The notes: generated by a model not told the origin, from the sequence alone. Counted from the first letter of the stretch, positions 42,749 to 52,805 are shown. The stretch is 64,000 nucleotides of DNA from Methylotenera_A sp040079935 (GCA_040079935.1 JBEBJI010000009.1:1-64000), one strand, 5' to 3'. Numbers and translations: made by a program.

Positions 42749-43177
42749 CTAAATCTTACTCGGATCGCCCGATGGCCGCATCACGTAATCAGGGTTCAAG
42801 AACTCTTCAAAATTAAGCTCCACGCCGTTGCCCGCTGGATCTTTCAGGTTAATCTGACGTATGCTGTTAGCTAGAATACGCGTGGTGTAAAACACGCCGT
42901 GCTTCGCTAAATGTGCTTCCATCGCGGGCATATCGGTGCAGGTGAACGAAACATGGTCGAACGTGCCATGCACATTAAGCTGTGGCGGTTCTGGCGTTTT
43001 ATATTCTGCCAAATGTACCACATCGTTAGTGCCAATATACAGCCAATAGCCATAAGTCGTACTAGCTACGCGCTTACCGACTGTCAGCCCCAAAACATCA
43101 CAATAAAAATCGCGCAGTTTGTGCATCGTCTCGCGATCGGTGCGAAAATTAACGTGGTTGATTTCAGTAAGCGGCAT
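42749..43177 (-). CDS. VOC (glyoxalase/dioxygenase) family protein
   Basis: 142 residues, two beta-alpha-beta units. Conserved pattern MPLTEINHVNFRT (metal His), YWLYIGTNDVVHLAEY, FDHVSFTCTD (metal His) and DPAGNGVELNFEE (metal Glu). It is likely a metal-dependent lyase, isomerase or dioxygenase, without a predicted substrate. It follows aspS by 14 bases. Confidence 0.9.
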   Translation of the reverse strand: MPLTEINHVNFRTDRETMHKLRDFYCDVLGLTVGKRVASTTYGYWLYIGTNDVVHLAEYKTPEPPQLNVHGTFDHVSFTCTDMPAMEAHLAKHGVFYTTRILANSIRQINLKDPAGNGVELNFEEFLNPDYVMRPSGDPSKI

Positions 43178-43191
43178 TAATGTTTGGCATT

Positions 43192-44979
43192 CTAAGCTGC
43201 TGGATTTGGCGTACGAACGCGTATATGAAGTTCGCGCAATTGCTTCTCATCCACTTCGTTCGGTGCATTGGTCATTAGACATTGTGCACGCTGTGTTTTA
43301 GGGAAGGCTATCACATCGCGGATAGATTCTGCACCCGCCATCAATGTGACCAAACGATCTAAACCGAATGCCAGTCCTCCGTGTGGAGGTGCGCCATATT
43401 GCAAGGCATCGAGCAGGAAGCCGAATTTCTCTTGTGCTTCTTCTTTGCTAATTTTAAGTGCATCGAATACTTTAGATTGCACATCTTGCTTATGGATACG
43501 CACTGAACCGCCACCTACTTCCCAGCCGTTAAGCACCATGTCGTAGGCTTTGGATAAACACGCGTCTGGGTTAGAAACCAACATCTCTTCATGACCATCT
43601 TTTGGTGCAGTAAACGGATGGTGCAAAGCTGCCCAACGGTCGTTCTCTTCATCATGTTCAAACATGGGGAAATCCACCACCCAAAGCGGCGCCCAAGCAC
43701 GGCCATCAACGTGACCTTTGTCGTGGCCGACTTTCAAGCGCAACGCACCTAAGGCTTCATTTACCACTTTTAATTTATCTGCGCCAAAGAACACGATATC
43801 GCCATTCTGCGCACCAGTGCGGTCGATAATCGCTTGTAATGCTCTAACGTGAATATTTTTAACGATTGGGCTTTGCAGGCCTTCTTCATTCAATTTGGTG
43901 ATGTCGTTAATCTTGATGTATGCCAACCCTTTAGCGCCATAGATTTTAACGAACTCAGTATAAGCATCAATCTCGCTACGACTAATGGCTGCACCATTCG
44001 GCACACGCAACGCAGCGACACGGCCGCCCACCATATTGGCTGCACCTGCGAACACTTTGAAGTCGACATCTTTCATCACGTCAGAAAGCTCAGTAAGTTC
44101 TAGCGTAACGCGCATATCGGGCTTGTCTGATCCGTATTTGTTCATCGCATCGTGAAAACTCATACGCGGGAAAGCGGCTGGCAAATCGACGTTTTGCACC
44201 GATTTCAGCATTTGTCGAATCATCTCTTCGACAATGTCCATAATCTCGTTTTCAGTCATGAACGAGGTTTCAATATCCACTTGCGTGAATTCTGGTTGGC
44301 GATCAGCGCGCAAATCTTCATCGCGGAAGCATTTGGTGATTTGAAAATACCTATCAAACCCCGAAACCATCAACAATTGTTTAAACAATTGCGGTGATTG
44401 CGGTAAAGCGAAGAATTGGCCTGCATGCACGCGGCTTGGCACCAAGTAATCGCGCGCGCCTTCTGGCGTGCTACGTGTGAGCATTGGCGTTTCTACTTCA
44501 ATAAAACCATTCACGTCTAAATAATCGCGCAAAGTTTTAGCGACGCGGTAGCGCAACATCATGTTTTTTTGCATAGCAGGACGACGCAAATCGATGTATC
44601 TATGTTGCAATCTCACCGTTTCTGTCAAATTTTCGTCATCTAACATGAAAGGCGGCGTTAAAGAAGCGTTCAAAATTTCGATTTCGGAGGCTAACATTTC
44701 CACTTCGCCCGTGGGAAGATTGCTATTGACTGTACCTTCTGGCCTCGCGCGTACCTTACATGTTACCTTTAATACGTATTCACCGCGTACAGACTCCGCA
44801 TGTTTAAAGGCTTCTGGCGTATCTGGGTCGATGACAATTTGCGCCATGCCTTCTCTATCACGCAAATCAATAAAAATCACACCGCCATGATCGCGGCGGC
44901 GGTGTGCCCAGCCGCATAGAGTAACGGTTTGACCAATGTGGGAGCGGTTTAAATGGCCGCAATAATGTGTACGCATCAT
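43192..44979 (-). CDS. aspS: aspartyl-tRNA synthetase
   Basis: 595 residues, full bacterial length. Class II motifs include FRDEDLRADRQPEFTQ (motif 2) and GLAFGLDRLVTLMAG (motif 3), with the bacterial GAD insertion between. It charges tRNA-Asp, and possibly tRNA-Asn if this organism has GatCAB. It lies in a minus-strand series FmdB-type, DUF502, aspS, VOC with gaps of 32, 13 and 14 bases. Confidence 0.98.
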   Translation of the reverse strand: MMRTHYCGHLNRSHIGQTVTLCGWAHRRRDHGGVIFIDLRDREGMAQIVIDPDTPEAFKHAESVRGEYVLKVTCKVRARPEGTVNSNLPTGEVEMLASEIEILNASLTPPFMLDDENLTETVRLQHRYIDLRRPAMQKNMMLRYRVAKTLRDYLDVNGFIEVETPMLTRSTPEGARDYLVPSRVHAGQFFALPQSPQLFKQLLMVSGFDRYFQITKCFRDEDLRADRQPEFTQVDIETSFMTENEIMDIVEEMIRQMLKSVQNVDLPAAFPRMSFHDAMNKYGSDKPDMRVTLELTELSDVMKDVDFKVFAGAANMVGGRVAALRVPNGAAISRSEIDAYTEFVKIYGAKGLAYIKINDITKLNEEGLQSPIVKNIHVRALQAIIDRTGAQNGDIVFFGADKLKVVNEALGALRLKVGHDKGHVDGRAWAPLWVVDFPMFEHDEENDRWAALHHPFTAPKDGHEEMLVSNPDACLSKAYDMVLNGWEVGGGSVRIHKQDVQSKVFDALKISKEEAQEKFGFLLDALQYGAPPHGGLAFGLDRLVTLMAGAESIRDVIAFPKTQRAQCLMTNAPNEVDEKQLRELHIRVRTPNPAA

Positions 44980-44992
44980 AATTTAAAATATT

Positions 44993-45628
44993 CTATAGTC
45001 GTGTTTGTTGAAATCGTAATTGTTTAGTAAGTGTGTCTTTTGGCGCAACGGTGCCCATGCTAATAATGTACTTCAAAGCCTCGTCCACACTCATTTCCAG
45101 CTCAATTACATCAGCCTTAGGCATCATCAAAAAGAAGCCAGAAGTAGGATTGGGTGTAGTGGGCACGTAAATGCTAATGTAGTCGCCCGTTAAGTGGTTC
45201 ACCACATCGCCCCCTGGGGCGCCCGTCACAAAGGCAATTGTCCAGCTACCCGAGCGAGGATACTGCACCAATACTGCCTTGCGGAAGGCATTGCCCGAAT
45301 TTGAAAACAGCGTATCCGACACTTGTTTGACGCTGGAATAAATAGACTTTACAAAAGGCACGCGCGAAAGTAGCGACTCCCACCACACAATCAACTGTTG
45401 CCCAAAAATGTTAGTAGCCACCAAACCTGTGACAAAAATGATACCCAAAGTGAGTAAAACACCAAGACCTGGCACATTAAAACCAAACAATTGTTTGGGC
45501 TGCCATGCCTCTGGAAGCAGCGTCAGGCTTTGATCCATGGTGTTAATGAGCGTGCTGAGTACCCAAATTGTGATAAACAATGGGACGAGTGCCAGCAGGC
45601 CAGTGATAAAATATTTTTTCATATTCAT
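44993..45628 (-). CDS. DUF502 inner-membrane protein
   Basis: 211 residues with two membrane helices (FITGLLALVPLFITIWVL and GLGVLLTLGIIFVTGLVA) and a conserved soluble part (ESLLSRVPFVKSIYSSVKQV, GSWTIAFVTG, YISIYVPTTPNPTSGFFLMM). The family is widely conserved in proteobacteria with no assigned function. It is usually next to aspS and FmdB-type genes, as here. Confidence 0.9.
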   Translation of the reverse strand: MNMKKYFITGLLALVPLFITIWVLSTLINTMDQSLTLLPEAWQPKQLFGFNVPGLGVLLTLGIIFVTGLVATNIFGQQLIVWWESLLSRVPFVKSIYSSVKQVSDTLFSNSGNAFRKAVLVQYPRSGSWTIAFVTGAPGGDVVNHLTGDYISIYVPTTPNPTSGFFLMMPKADVIELEMSVDEALKYIISMGTVAPKDTLTKQLRFQQTRL

Positions 45629-45660
45629 TCAATAAATTAGCGCATTAATTACAAATATAC

Positions 45661-45942
45661 TTATTCAGCGACTGGTGCCGTTGTGACCACAGGCTTTGTA
45701 ACAACTTCGGCTGATTTTGTTTCCGAATTACCAGTTTCTGCTTGTGTTTTATTAATTTTTTTATCTTTAAAATCAGAGGCATACCAACCAGTACCACTCA
45801 ACTGAAAGCTTGGTGCAGACAACATTTTAGAAAACGTCTCTTTGCTGCAACTTGGGCAAACCATGGTACTAGCTTCGCTGATTTTACGCATCAATTCATC
45901 TTTATGGCCACAGCTAGTACATTGAAAATCATAAATTGGCAT
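45661..45942 (-). CDS. FmdB-type zinc ribbon protein
   Basis: 93 residues. The zinc ribbon is formed by CTSCGHKDEL and CPSCSKE (residues 8-40), followed by a motif FSKMLSAPSFQLSGTGWYASDF characteristic of the FmdB/YfhF family. The C-terminus is a low-complexity Thr/Val/Glu tail. A regulatory role is suggested by the family name, but not established. It heads the DUF502-aspS-VOC series. Confidence 0.9.
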   Translation of the reverse strand: MPIYDFQCTSCGHKDELMRKISEASTMVCPSCSKETFSKMLSAPSFQLSGTGWYASDFKDKKINKTQAETGNSETKSAEVVTKPVVTTAPVAE

Positions 45943-46053
45943 AGTTTTAGCTTGATATTGCTTTGATTGAACAAAATTAGATTATAACTGATGTCAACTA
46001 AATGTTTAATTGATTGTTATTGCTGGCTACGGATTTATATAGGGTGTAAAACC

Positions 46054-47676
46054 ATGATAAAAAACTTATTTTTTATAAAAACGTGTGTGTTTGTCATTGC
46101 ATTAATGATTTCACAGCTTACGTTTGCGGGACAAGCGGGCACCGTCACTTATAAAACTGGCGATGTCAGCATTATTCGAGCGGATAAAACTGTAAAACAA
46201 GCGGCCAAAAATGATGCGCTTAACACGGGTGATACAGTTGAAACAAAAGATGGCCGCCTGCAACTTGCCTTAATTGATGGCGGTAAAGTGTCGTTACAAC
46301 CCAATACTATCTACAAAATAAATAAATATGAATTTTCTGGTAAAGAAGATGGTACCGAATATGGCTTTACCGAGCTGATTAAAGGCGGCTTGCGCACCAT
46401 TAGCGGCTTAATCGGCCATAAAAATCGCGATCGTTATCAGCTTAAAACTGCTGTAGCAACGATTGGTATTCGCGGCACAGAATTCACCGTTAATTTTAAC
46501 GATAATAACCTGTTAATGACTACCAACCACGGTAGTGTAGATGTGTGTAACTCTGGCGGTTGTTTAAATGCCGCAACGGGTCAATCGGTTGAGGTGGCAG
46601 GTGTAGGCGCGAAGCCAAAACCAAGTAGCAAAGTGGCGACTGCATCAGCACCTGCGCCTAAAGCTGAAGAAACAAAAGTGGCTTCTAATGATTCTAAAGA
46701 TTCAAAATCTAATTCAAGCGCCACCTCTACAGACACTAGCGCTGTTGCTGATACGGCTACCGATTCGAGCTCAAGCACAGCTGCTACAGACACGGCCTCA
46801 ACAACTGGTTCAGGAACTGTAGTAGCTACAGATACTGCCTCTAGCTCTAGCAACTCGGGAACTGGCACAACCAGAGCTTCCAATTCAGGCAATTCCGGTT
46901 CTGGCAGTTCGGGCACTGGCAGTTCAACACCTGTATTTACCGCAGCCAGCTCTACCACAAGTACTGGCATACCCACTATCATAGCTACTCTGAAGGATGG
47001 CCCTGGCACGATAGTTTCTTTTGCCGCAACAGACAACGGTAAATATAACCAAGTATTTAACGCCGACCTCGAATTTAATGGCGATGCGCTTAAAAGAGCA
47101 AAATCAGGTAACACCGACATTAATCCAAATAAATTCGCTAGTTTTAACTCCGATGGTATTGTGGCTTGGGGTCAAGCAGTAGATGGCAATTACAATAATG
47201 GGGGCAATAAAATTGGTCGGCTCGACTATATTGCGGGCGCCACGCCTGTTGGTTCGCTAGCTAGACTTACTGGTAGCACCTACACAGTATTTGCTTCTAC
47301 CGCACCATTTTTGGTAAGCAATGCCAACCCTGCTACAGTCACAACGATTGGCGCAAGCAACTTAACTGGCGGCAGTTTGTTTAACTTCAACTTTACAGCA
47401 AATACGTTTGGTTACAATATTACTGTTCCTACAACTTCTTACGGCACATTTAATTTAGTTGGCACTGGCAACATTGGCAGCAATTCCCTCGCTGCTGGCG
47501 GCACAGTAACCAACAATATCGGCACAACTTGCAACACAGGCTGTACAGGGGCGTTCGGCAGCAGTCTTATTCAAGGCTCGTTTTTAGGAACAACTGGCGA
47601 GCGTATCGGCTTGCAATACGGCATTATTGCGCCTGGGCTGGCAGGAAAAGTCTATGGTGGTGCAGTTTTAAAATAA
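46054..47676 (+). CDS. FecR-domain surface protein with Ser/Thr linker and barrel-like C-terminus
   Basis: 540 residues from the ATG at 46054, which is preceded by AGGGTG; a longer frame opens at 45991, but its extra 21 residues precede a clear signal peptide. Residues 1-28 are the signal (LTFAG). A FecR domain follows (VSIIRADKTVKQAAKNDALN, VATIGIRGTEFTV). Residues about 190-310 are a Ser/Thr/Ala/Gly linker. The C-terminal 200 residues form a beta-rich domain ending in GLAGKVYGGAVLK, reminiscent of transferrin-binding-protein-type barrels. It is probably surface-exposed; function unknown. A terminator follows at once. Confidence 0.75.
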   Translation: MIKNLFFIKTCVFVIALMISQLTFAGQAGTVTYKTGDVSIIRADKTVKQAAKNDALNTGDTVETKDGRLQLALIDGGKVSLQPNTIYKINKYEFSGKEDGTEYGFTELIKGGLRTISGLIGHKNRDRYQLKTAVATIGIRGTEFTVNFNDNNLLMTTNHGSVDVCNSGGCLNAATGQSVEVAGVGAKPKPSSKVATASAPAPKAEETKVASNDSKDSKSNSSATSTDTSAVADTATDSSSSTAATDTASTTGSGTVVATDTASSSSNSGTGTTRASNSGNSGSGSSGTGSSTPVFTAASSTTSTGIPTIIATLKDGPGTIVSFAATDNGKYNQVFNADLEFNGDALKRAKSGNTDINPNKFASFNSDGIVAWGQAVDGNYNNGGNKIGRLDYIAGATPVGSLARLTGSTYTVFASTAPFLVSNANPATVTTIGASNLTGGSLFNFNFTANTFGYNITVPTTSYGTFNLVGTGNIGSNSLAAGGTVTNNIGTTCNTGCTGAFGSSLIQGSFLGTTGERIGLQYGIIAPGLAGKVYGGAVLK

Positions 47677-47690
47677 GCTTAACTTCAATT

Positions 47691-47716
47691 AAAAAGCCCG
47701 CAATTGCGGGCTTTTT
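47691..47716 (+). terminator. terminator of the FecR-domain gene
   Basis: AAAAAGCCCGCAA-TTGCGGGCTTTTT: perfect stem with a T run, 14 bases after the stop; symmetric enough to serve ssb on the other strand. Confidence 0.93.
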
Positions 47717-47717
47717 A

Positions 47718-47760
47718 ATGTCCTGTAACCCAAAGAGATATTGGGTTTCAGAGCGTCTGT
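47718..47760 (+). repeat. dispersed palindrome, copy 8 (diverged)
   Basis: It has ATGTCCTGTAACCC, AGATATTGGG and TTTCAGAGC. The core has AGATATT instead of GGATATT. It lies between convergent gene ends. Confidence 0.7.
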
Positions 47761-47782
47761 TTTCAATCAAAAATGATAAACT

Positions 47783-48277
47783 CTAAAACGGAATATCGTC
47801 TTCAAAATCATCAAAATTGCTGCCAGATTTTGCAGGTGCTTGCCCTGCAGTTTGTTGTGGCGCAGCACGACTTGGTGCTTGATTCATATCATCGGGCGCA
47901 CCGCCTTGATCCATACCGCCATCGTAACTTGCGCCTGAACCGCCGCCATCTTTGCTGCCGAGCATTTGCATTTGGTCGCCGATAATTTCTGTGGTGTAGC
48001 GCGTCACGCCGTCTTTTTCCCACTTGCGCGTTTGCAAGCGGCCTTCCACGTAAACTGGGCGACCTTTTTTAAGGTATTCGCCCGCGATTTCCGCCAAACG
48101 GCGATACATCACAATGTTGTGCCACTCCGTTTTTTCTTGCTTTACGCCCGATTTATCTTTCCAGTTTTCAGTCGTAGCAATACTAAAATTGCACACCGCC
48201 TCGCCATTCGGCATGTAACGCACCTCAGGATCACGTCCTAAATTTCCCACCAAAATTACTTTATTTACCGATGCCAT
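47783..48277 (-). CDS. ssb: single-stranded DNA-binding protein
   Basis: 164 residues. An OB fold fills the first 110 (NKVILVGNLGRDPEVRYMPN, CNFSIATTENWKDKSG, EWHNIVMYRRLAEIAGEYL). A Gly/Gln/Ala linker leads to the acidic tip DFEDDIPF that binds replication and repair partners. Start ATG 48277 abuts the MFS gene's stop, so it follows that gene in one transcript. Confidence 0.98.
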   Translation of the reverse strand: MASVNKVILVGNLGRDPEVRYMPNGEAVCNFSIATTENWKDKSGVKQEKTEWHNIVMYRRLAEIAGEYLKKGRPVYVEGRLQTRKWEKDGVTRYTTEIIGDQMQMLGSKDGGGSGASYDGGMDQGGAPDDMNQAPSRAAPQQTAGQAPAKSGSNFDDFEDDIPF

Positions 48278-49671
48278 TATTTACTCCCAATCAATTTTAA
48301 AATCTCGTTTTCATCGACTTGCATATTATTTAAAGCGGCTTGATTTTTTATTTTAACAATTAACATGCCTTCATTAGCAATCGCCACCGCCTCGTGCACG
48401 TAGGGCAAGGCTGAAATTATTTTGCCTAATTCGCTTGCGCGCGCCTCAGACGTTTCCCCTAAATGATACATCTTTGTTTTAACGCTGGGTGGAGTTTTCA
48501 TGCTAAAAGTCAGCAATAACCAAACGCTCATCAACGCCGCGCAAAACATAAACACCACTGAATAACTATAATGATGCGCCAAATAACCGCCAACCAAACC
48601 ACCCACCGCCACGCCTAGCGATTGCGAAGTATTGTAAACGCCCATCGCTGTGCCTTTTGCTGCAGCAGGCGCGAGCTTGGAAATAAGTGAAGGCAACGAA
48701 GCCTCTAAAATATTAAATGCCACAAAATAGGCAAATAGCGAAAATACAATTCCCCAAAAACTGTCAATAAAATTAGCAAAACAAATTTGTGCAACTAGCA
48801 TTAACGCCACTGCACCAATAAACACGGGTTTTAATTTATTGCGTTTTTCGCCCACAATAATCGCGGGAATCATTAATAGGAACGAGCCAAGCAAAATCGG
48901 TAAATACACTTGCCAATGATGATTGACATCCAAACTGCTGGTTTTTTGTATGGCAAACGGCACCACGATAAACATGGCCATTTGCGCGGCATGCAGCGCG
49001 AAAATGCCATAATTTAAGCGTAATAATTGCACGTTTTTTAACACGTCTTTTAACTTGGCTGGTGCAGCGCTAGCATCGGAGTGAAAACTGCTGATGATTG
49101 GGTTCGGCACCACAAATTTAACCACCAAAATCGCCAAACTTGCCAAAATCGCCGTTAGCCAAAATATGCCTGCAATACCCGCCCAGTGTGCCAACGCAGG
49201 CCCTAACACCAACGAAATGGCAAACGTAACGCCAATCGTAGCGCCTATCATCGCCATGGCTTTGGTGCGGTTTTCTTCGCGCGTTAAATCAGCCAACAGC
49301 GCCGTCACGGCTGCAGAAACAGCACCTGCGCCTTGAATAGCGCGGCCTAAAATGACCGTCGTAATATCTGTCGCCAATGCCGCAATAATGCTGCCGACAA
49401 CCAGCATCAAGAGCCCAATATAGATAATTTTTTTACGGCCTAATCTGTCGGATGCCATGCCAAAAGGCAATTGAAATAAGGCTTGCGTAAGCCCATAAGC
49501 GCCAAGAGCAGCGCCAACCAACATGCTGTTATTGCCGCCTTCGTACTGCGTCGCATAAATCGCAAAAATCGGCAAAATGAGGAACATGCCCAGCATGCGC
49601 AAACCGTAAATAGAAGCCAAACTGATACTGGCTTTAAGCTCGTTTGCGGGCATTTTTTCGGAAATTTGCAT
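48277..49671 (-). CDS. major facilitator superfamily transporter
   Basis: 464 residues, twelve helices plus a C-terminal soluble extension of about 70 residues. The family A-motif is MASDRLGRKKIIYIG; FGMASDRLGRKK and GAGAVSAAVTALLADLTREE resemble drug and sugar efflux proteins (YajR-like). YajR has a C-terminal ferredoxin-like domain and the extension here (VHEAVAIANEGMLIVKIKNQ) fits that. Substrate unknown. It is immediately upstream of ssb and divergent from uvrA. Confidence 0.88.
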   Translation of the reverse strand: MQISEKMPANELKASISLASIYGLRMLGMFLILPIFAIYATQYEGGNNSMLVGAALGAYGLTQALFQLPFGMASDRLGRKKIIYIGLLMLVVGSIIAALATDITTVILGRAIQGAGAVSAAVTALLADLTREENRTKAMAMIGATIGVTFAISLVLGPALAHWAGIAGIFWLTAILASLAILVVKFVVPNPIISSFHSDASAAPAKLKDVLKNVQLLRLNYGIFALHAAQMAMFIVVPFAIQKTSSLDVNHHWQVYLPILLGSFLLMIPAIIVGEKRNKLKPVFIGAVALMLVAQICFANFIDSFWGIVFSLFAYFVAFNILEASLPSLISKLAPAAAKGTAMGVYNTSQSLGVAVGGLVGGYLAHHYSYSVVFMFCAALMSVWLLLTFSMKTPPSVKTKMYHLGETSEARASELGKIISALPYVHEAVAIANEGMLIVKIKNQAALNNMQVDENEILKLIGSK

Positions 49672-49739
49672 TATTTGGTTAGCTGAAACTTGAATAATTG
49701 CGTATATTAACAGGTTGCCTTAATTTTCGTAAAAGCTTA

Positions 49740-52553
49740 ATGGAATTTATCAAAATCCGTGGTGCGCGCACCCATAATCTCAAAAATATTTCGCTGGATT
49801 TGCCGCGTAATAAAATGATTGTCATCACTGGGCTTTCGGGCTCTGGTAAATCATCACTCGCGTTTGATACGCTTTACGCAGAAGGCCAGCGCCGTTATGT
49901 GGAAAGCCTTTCCGCCTACGCGCGGCAGTTTTTGGCGCGCATGGATAAGCCCGATGTCGATTTAATTGAAGGCCTTTCGCCCGCGATTTCTATTGAGCAA
50001 AAAGCCACTTCGCACAATCCACGTTCCACTGTTGGCACGGTCACCGAAATTCACGATTATTTGCGCTTGCTGTATGCACGCGCGGGCGACCCAGAATGCC
50101 CTGAACACGGCATTAAGCTTGAGGCACAGACCGTTAGTCAGATGGTGGACAGCGTATTGAATTTGCCCGAAGACACCAAGTTGATGATACTTGCGCCCGT
50201 GGTGCGAGAGCGCAAAGGCGAGCAGCTAGATTTATTTGATGAGCTAAAAGCGCAAGGGTTTGTACGGCTAAGAATTGATGGCAAAATTTACGAAATGGAT
50301 GCGTTGCCGCAACTGGCCAAAACCACCAAGCACAATGTGGATGTGGTGGTTGACCGTATTAAGGTAAAAGAAGATATGAAGCAACGCATAGCAGAAAGCC
50401 TAGAGACCGCGCTGCGCTTGGCTGATGGCAAGGCGATTGCATATGAAATGGATGCCGAGAAAGAACATTTATTCTCAGCTAAATTTTCTTGCCCAGTGTG
50501 TGATTACTCACTTGCAGAACTTGAGCCGCGCCTATTCAGTTTCAACAACCCAATGGGCGCCTGCCCAAAATGCGATGGTTTAGGCAACATCAGCTTTTTC
50601 GATCCAAAACGCGTGGTAGCTTTCCCCACACTTTCACTCGCAAGCGGCGCCATTAAAGGTTGGGATAAGCGTAATCAATTTTATTTTCAAATGCTAGCGA
50701 GTTTGGCTGCGCATTACAATTTTGATTTGGAAACTGCGTTTGAAGAACTTCCGCTAAATATTCAAGATGTGCTGCTAAACGGTAGTGGCAAAGAGCAAAT
50801 TGCCTTTAAATATCTCAACGAGCGCGGTACATTTTTTGGCAAAACACATTCTTTTGAAGGCATTTTGCACAACTTGCAACGCCGTTATCGCGAGAGCGAT
50901 TCCTCCGCCGTGCGCGAAGAATTGGCCAAATATCTGAATAATCAAGCTTGCCCAGATTGCGCTGGCACGCGTTTGCGCATTGAAGCTCGTCACGTAAAAG
51001 TAGGTAATAAAAATATTCATGAAGTATGTGAAGTGCCGCTAAAGCAAGCACTCACTTTTTTTGAAACGCTTAAATTACAAGGCGCCAAGCTGGCCATTGC
51101 CGATAAAATTGTCACGGAAATTCAAAATAGACTTAAATTTTTAACCAACGTCGGGCTGGAATATTTATCGCTTTCGCGCTCTGCCGAAACCTTGTCTGGT
51201 GGCGAGGCACAACGTATTCGCTTGGCTTCGCAAATTGGCAGCGGCTTAACGGGTGTGATGTATGTGCTGGATGAGCCAAGCATTGGTTTACATCAGCGCG
51301 ATAACGATAGGCTTTTGGAAACGCTGAAGCGTTTACGCGACATCGGCAACACAGTGATTGTAGTCGAGCACGATCACGACGCAATTTTGGCAGCTGATTA
51401 CGTGGTGGATATTGGCCCTGGCGCGGGCGAACACGGCGGGCAAATTGTCGCAGAAGGCACACCCGCAGAAATTCAAGCCAATCCAAAATCGCTTACTGGC
51501 CAATATTTAAGCGGTAAAAAACAAATTGAATATAAAAAATCCCGCACCAAAGCCGACCCAAAACGCTGGCTCTCACTTTTTGGCGCAAGCGGCAATAACT
51601 TAAAAAATGTAAAGCTCGAGCTACCTATCGGCTTGCTCACCTGCGTCACTGGCGTTTCTGGCAGCGGCAAATCCACGTTAATTAACGACACGCTTTACCG
51701 CGCTGTCGCGCAGCATTTATACGGTAGCCACACAGAGCCCGCATCGTTTGACACAATTGAAGGTTTGGAATTTTTCGACAAAGTGGTAGATGTGGATCAA
51801 AGCCCGATTGGGCGCACGCCGCGCAGCAACCCCGCAACTTACACAGGTTTGTTTACGCCGATACGCGATTTATTCGCCGCAGTGCCTGAAAGCCGTGCGC
51901 GTGGCTACGGGCCAGGCAGATACTCGTTTAACGTAAAAGGTGGCCGCTGTGAAGCTTGCCAAGGTGACGGCGTGATTCGCGTCGAGATGCACTTTTTACC
52001 CGACGTTTACGTGCCTTGCGACGTGTGCAAAGGTCAGCGCTATAACCGCGAAACGCTGGAAATCCACTTTAAAGGAAAAAATATTCGCGAAGTTTTAGAA
52101 ATGACAGTGGAGCAAGCGCATACATTTTTCAGCGCGCAGCCAGTAATTTCGCGCAAGCTGAAAACCTTGCTAGACGTTGGTTTGGGCTACATTACGCTTG
52201 GCCAAAGCGCTACCACATTGAGCGGTGGCGAGGCGCAGCGCGTAAAACTCTCACTCGAGCTTAGCAAGCGCGATACTGGCCGCACGCTGTATATTCTTGA
52301 CGAGCCGACGACTGGCTTGCACTTTGCCGACATTCAGCTTTTATTGGACGTGATTCACCGCCTGCGCGATGCGGGTAACACGCTGGTGATTATCGAACAT
52401 AATCTGGACGTGATTAAAACCGCGGATTGGATAATTGACATGGGCCCAGAAGGCGGCGATGGCGGCGGCATGGTGATTGCCGAAGGCACGCCAGAAACAG
52501 TAGCAGACAATGCAAAAAGTTATACTGGAAAATACTTGAAAGCGATTTTTTAG
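49740..52553 (+). CDS. uvrA: excinuclease ABC subunit A
   Basis: 937 residues from the ATG at 49740, which begins MEFIKIRGARTHNLKN as in homologues; a frame from TTG at 49698 adds 14 unconserved residues. Two ATP-binding modules are intact: Walker A GLSGSGKSS and GVSGSGKST, signatures LSGGEAQR (twice), and zinc fingers CPVCDYSLAEL/CPKCDGLG and CEACQGDGVI/CDVCKGQR. It finds bulky DNA damage with UvrB. I saw no convincing LexA box upstream. Confidence 0.97.
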   Translation: MEFIKIRGARTHNLKNISLDLPRNKMIVITGLSGSGKSSLAFDTLYAEGQRRYVESLSAYARQFLARMDKPDVDLIEGLSPAISIEQKATSHNPRSTVGTVTEIHDYLRLLYARAGDPECPEHGIKLEAQTVSQMVDSVLNLPEDTKLMILAPVVRERKGEQLDLFDELKAQGFVRLRIDGKIYEMDALPQLAKTTKHNVDVVVDRIKVKEDMKQRIAESLETALRLADGKAIAYEMDAEKEHLFSAKFSCPVCDYSLAELEPRLFSFNNPMGACPKCDGLGNISFFDPKRVVAFPTLSLASGAIKGWDKRNQFYFQMLASLAAHYNFDLETAFEELPLNIQDVLLNGSGKEQIAFKYLNERGTFFGKTHSFEGILHNLQRRYRESDSSAVREELAKYLNNQACPDCAGTRLRIEARHVKVGNKNIHEVCEVPLKQALTFFETLKLQGAKLAIADKIVTEIQNRLKFLTNVGLEYLSLSRSAETLSGGEAQRIRLASQIGSGLTGVMYVLDEPSIGLHQRDNDRLLETLKRLRDIGNTVIVVEHDHDAILAADYVVDIGPGAGEHGGQIVAEGTPAEIQANPKSLTGQYLSGKKQIEYKKSRTKADPKRWLSLFGASGNNLKNVKLELPIGLLTCVTGVSGSGKSTLINDTLYRAVAQHLYGSHTEPASFDTIEGLEFFDKVVDVDQSPIGRTPRSNPATYTGLFTPIRDLFAAVPESRARGYGPGRYSFNVKGGRCEACQGDGVIRVEMHFLPDVYVPCDVCKGQRYNRETLEIHFKGKNIREVLEMTVEQAHTFFSAQPVISRKLKTLLDVGLGYITLGQSATTLSGGEAQRVKLSLELSKRDTGRTLYILDEPTTGLHFADIQLLLDVIHRLRDAGNTLVIIEHNLDVIKTADWIIDMGPEGGDGGGMVIAEGTPETVADNAKSYTGKYLKAIF

Positions 52554-52560
52554 TTTAAAT

Positions 52561-52785
52561 ATGAAAATTAACACCAAACATTCAGATTTATTATTCGCTT
52601 TTTTAATGTCGCTACTGATGGCATTGCTGATGTCAGGCGTACTTACCGCCATTCACTTAGGCTTTACGCAAAATTTTATCAGCAAATGGCTACATTCATT
52701 TTTACTCGCTTGGCCGATTGCCTTCCCCAGTATTTTACTGATTGCCCCAATCGTGAGAAAAATCATTGTAAAACTCACAAAATAA
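52561..52785 (+). CDS. DUF2798 small membrane protein
   Basis: 74 residues with two hydrophobic helices (FAFLMSLLMALLMSGVLTA and LAWPIAFPSILLIAPIVRKI). The pattern FLxSLLMxLLMSGV ... WPIAFP is typical of DUF2798, function unknown. It starts 7 bases after the uvrA stop. A dispersed palindrome follows. Confidence 0.85.
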   Translation: MKINTKHSDLLFAFLMSLLMALLMSGVLTAIHLGFTQNFISKWLHSFLLAWPIAFPSILLIAPIVRKIIVKLTK

Positions 52786-52805
52786 GTTGAAAAGAATTAA
52801 ATGTT

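Noticed and set aside
49672..49739. LexA box upstream of uvrA
   Set aside because: No clear CTG-N10-CAG was found; partial matches only.
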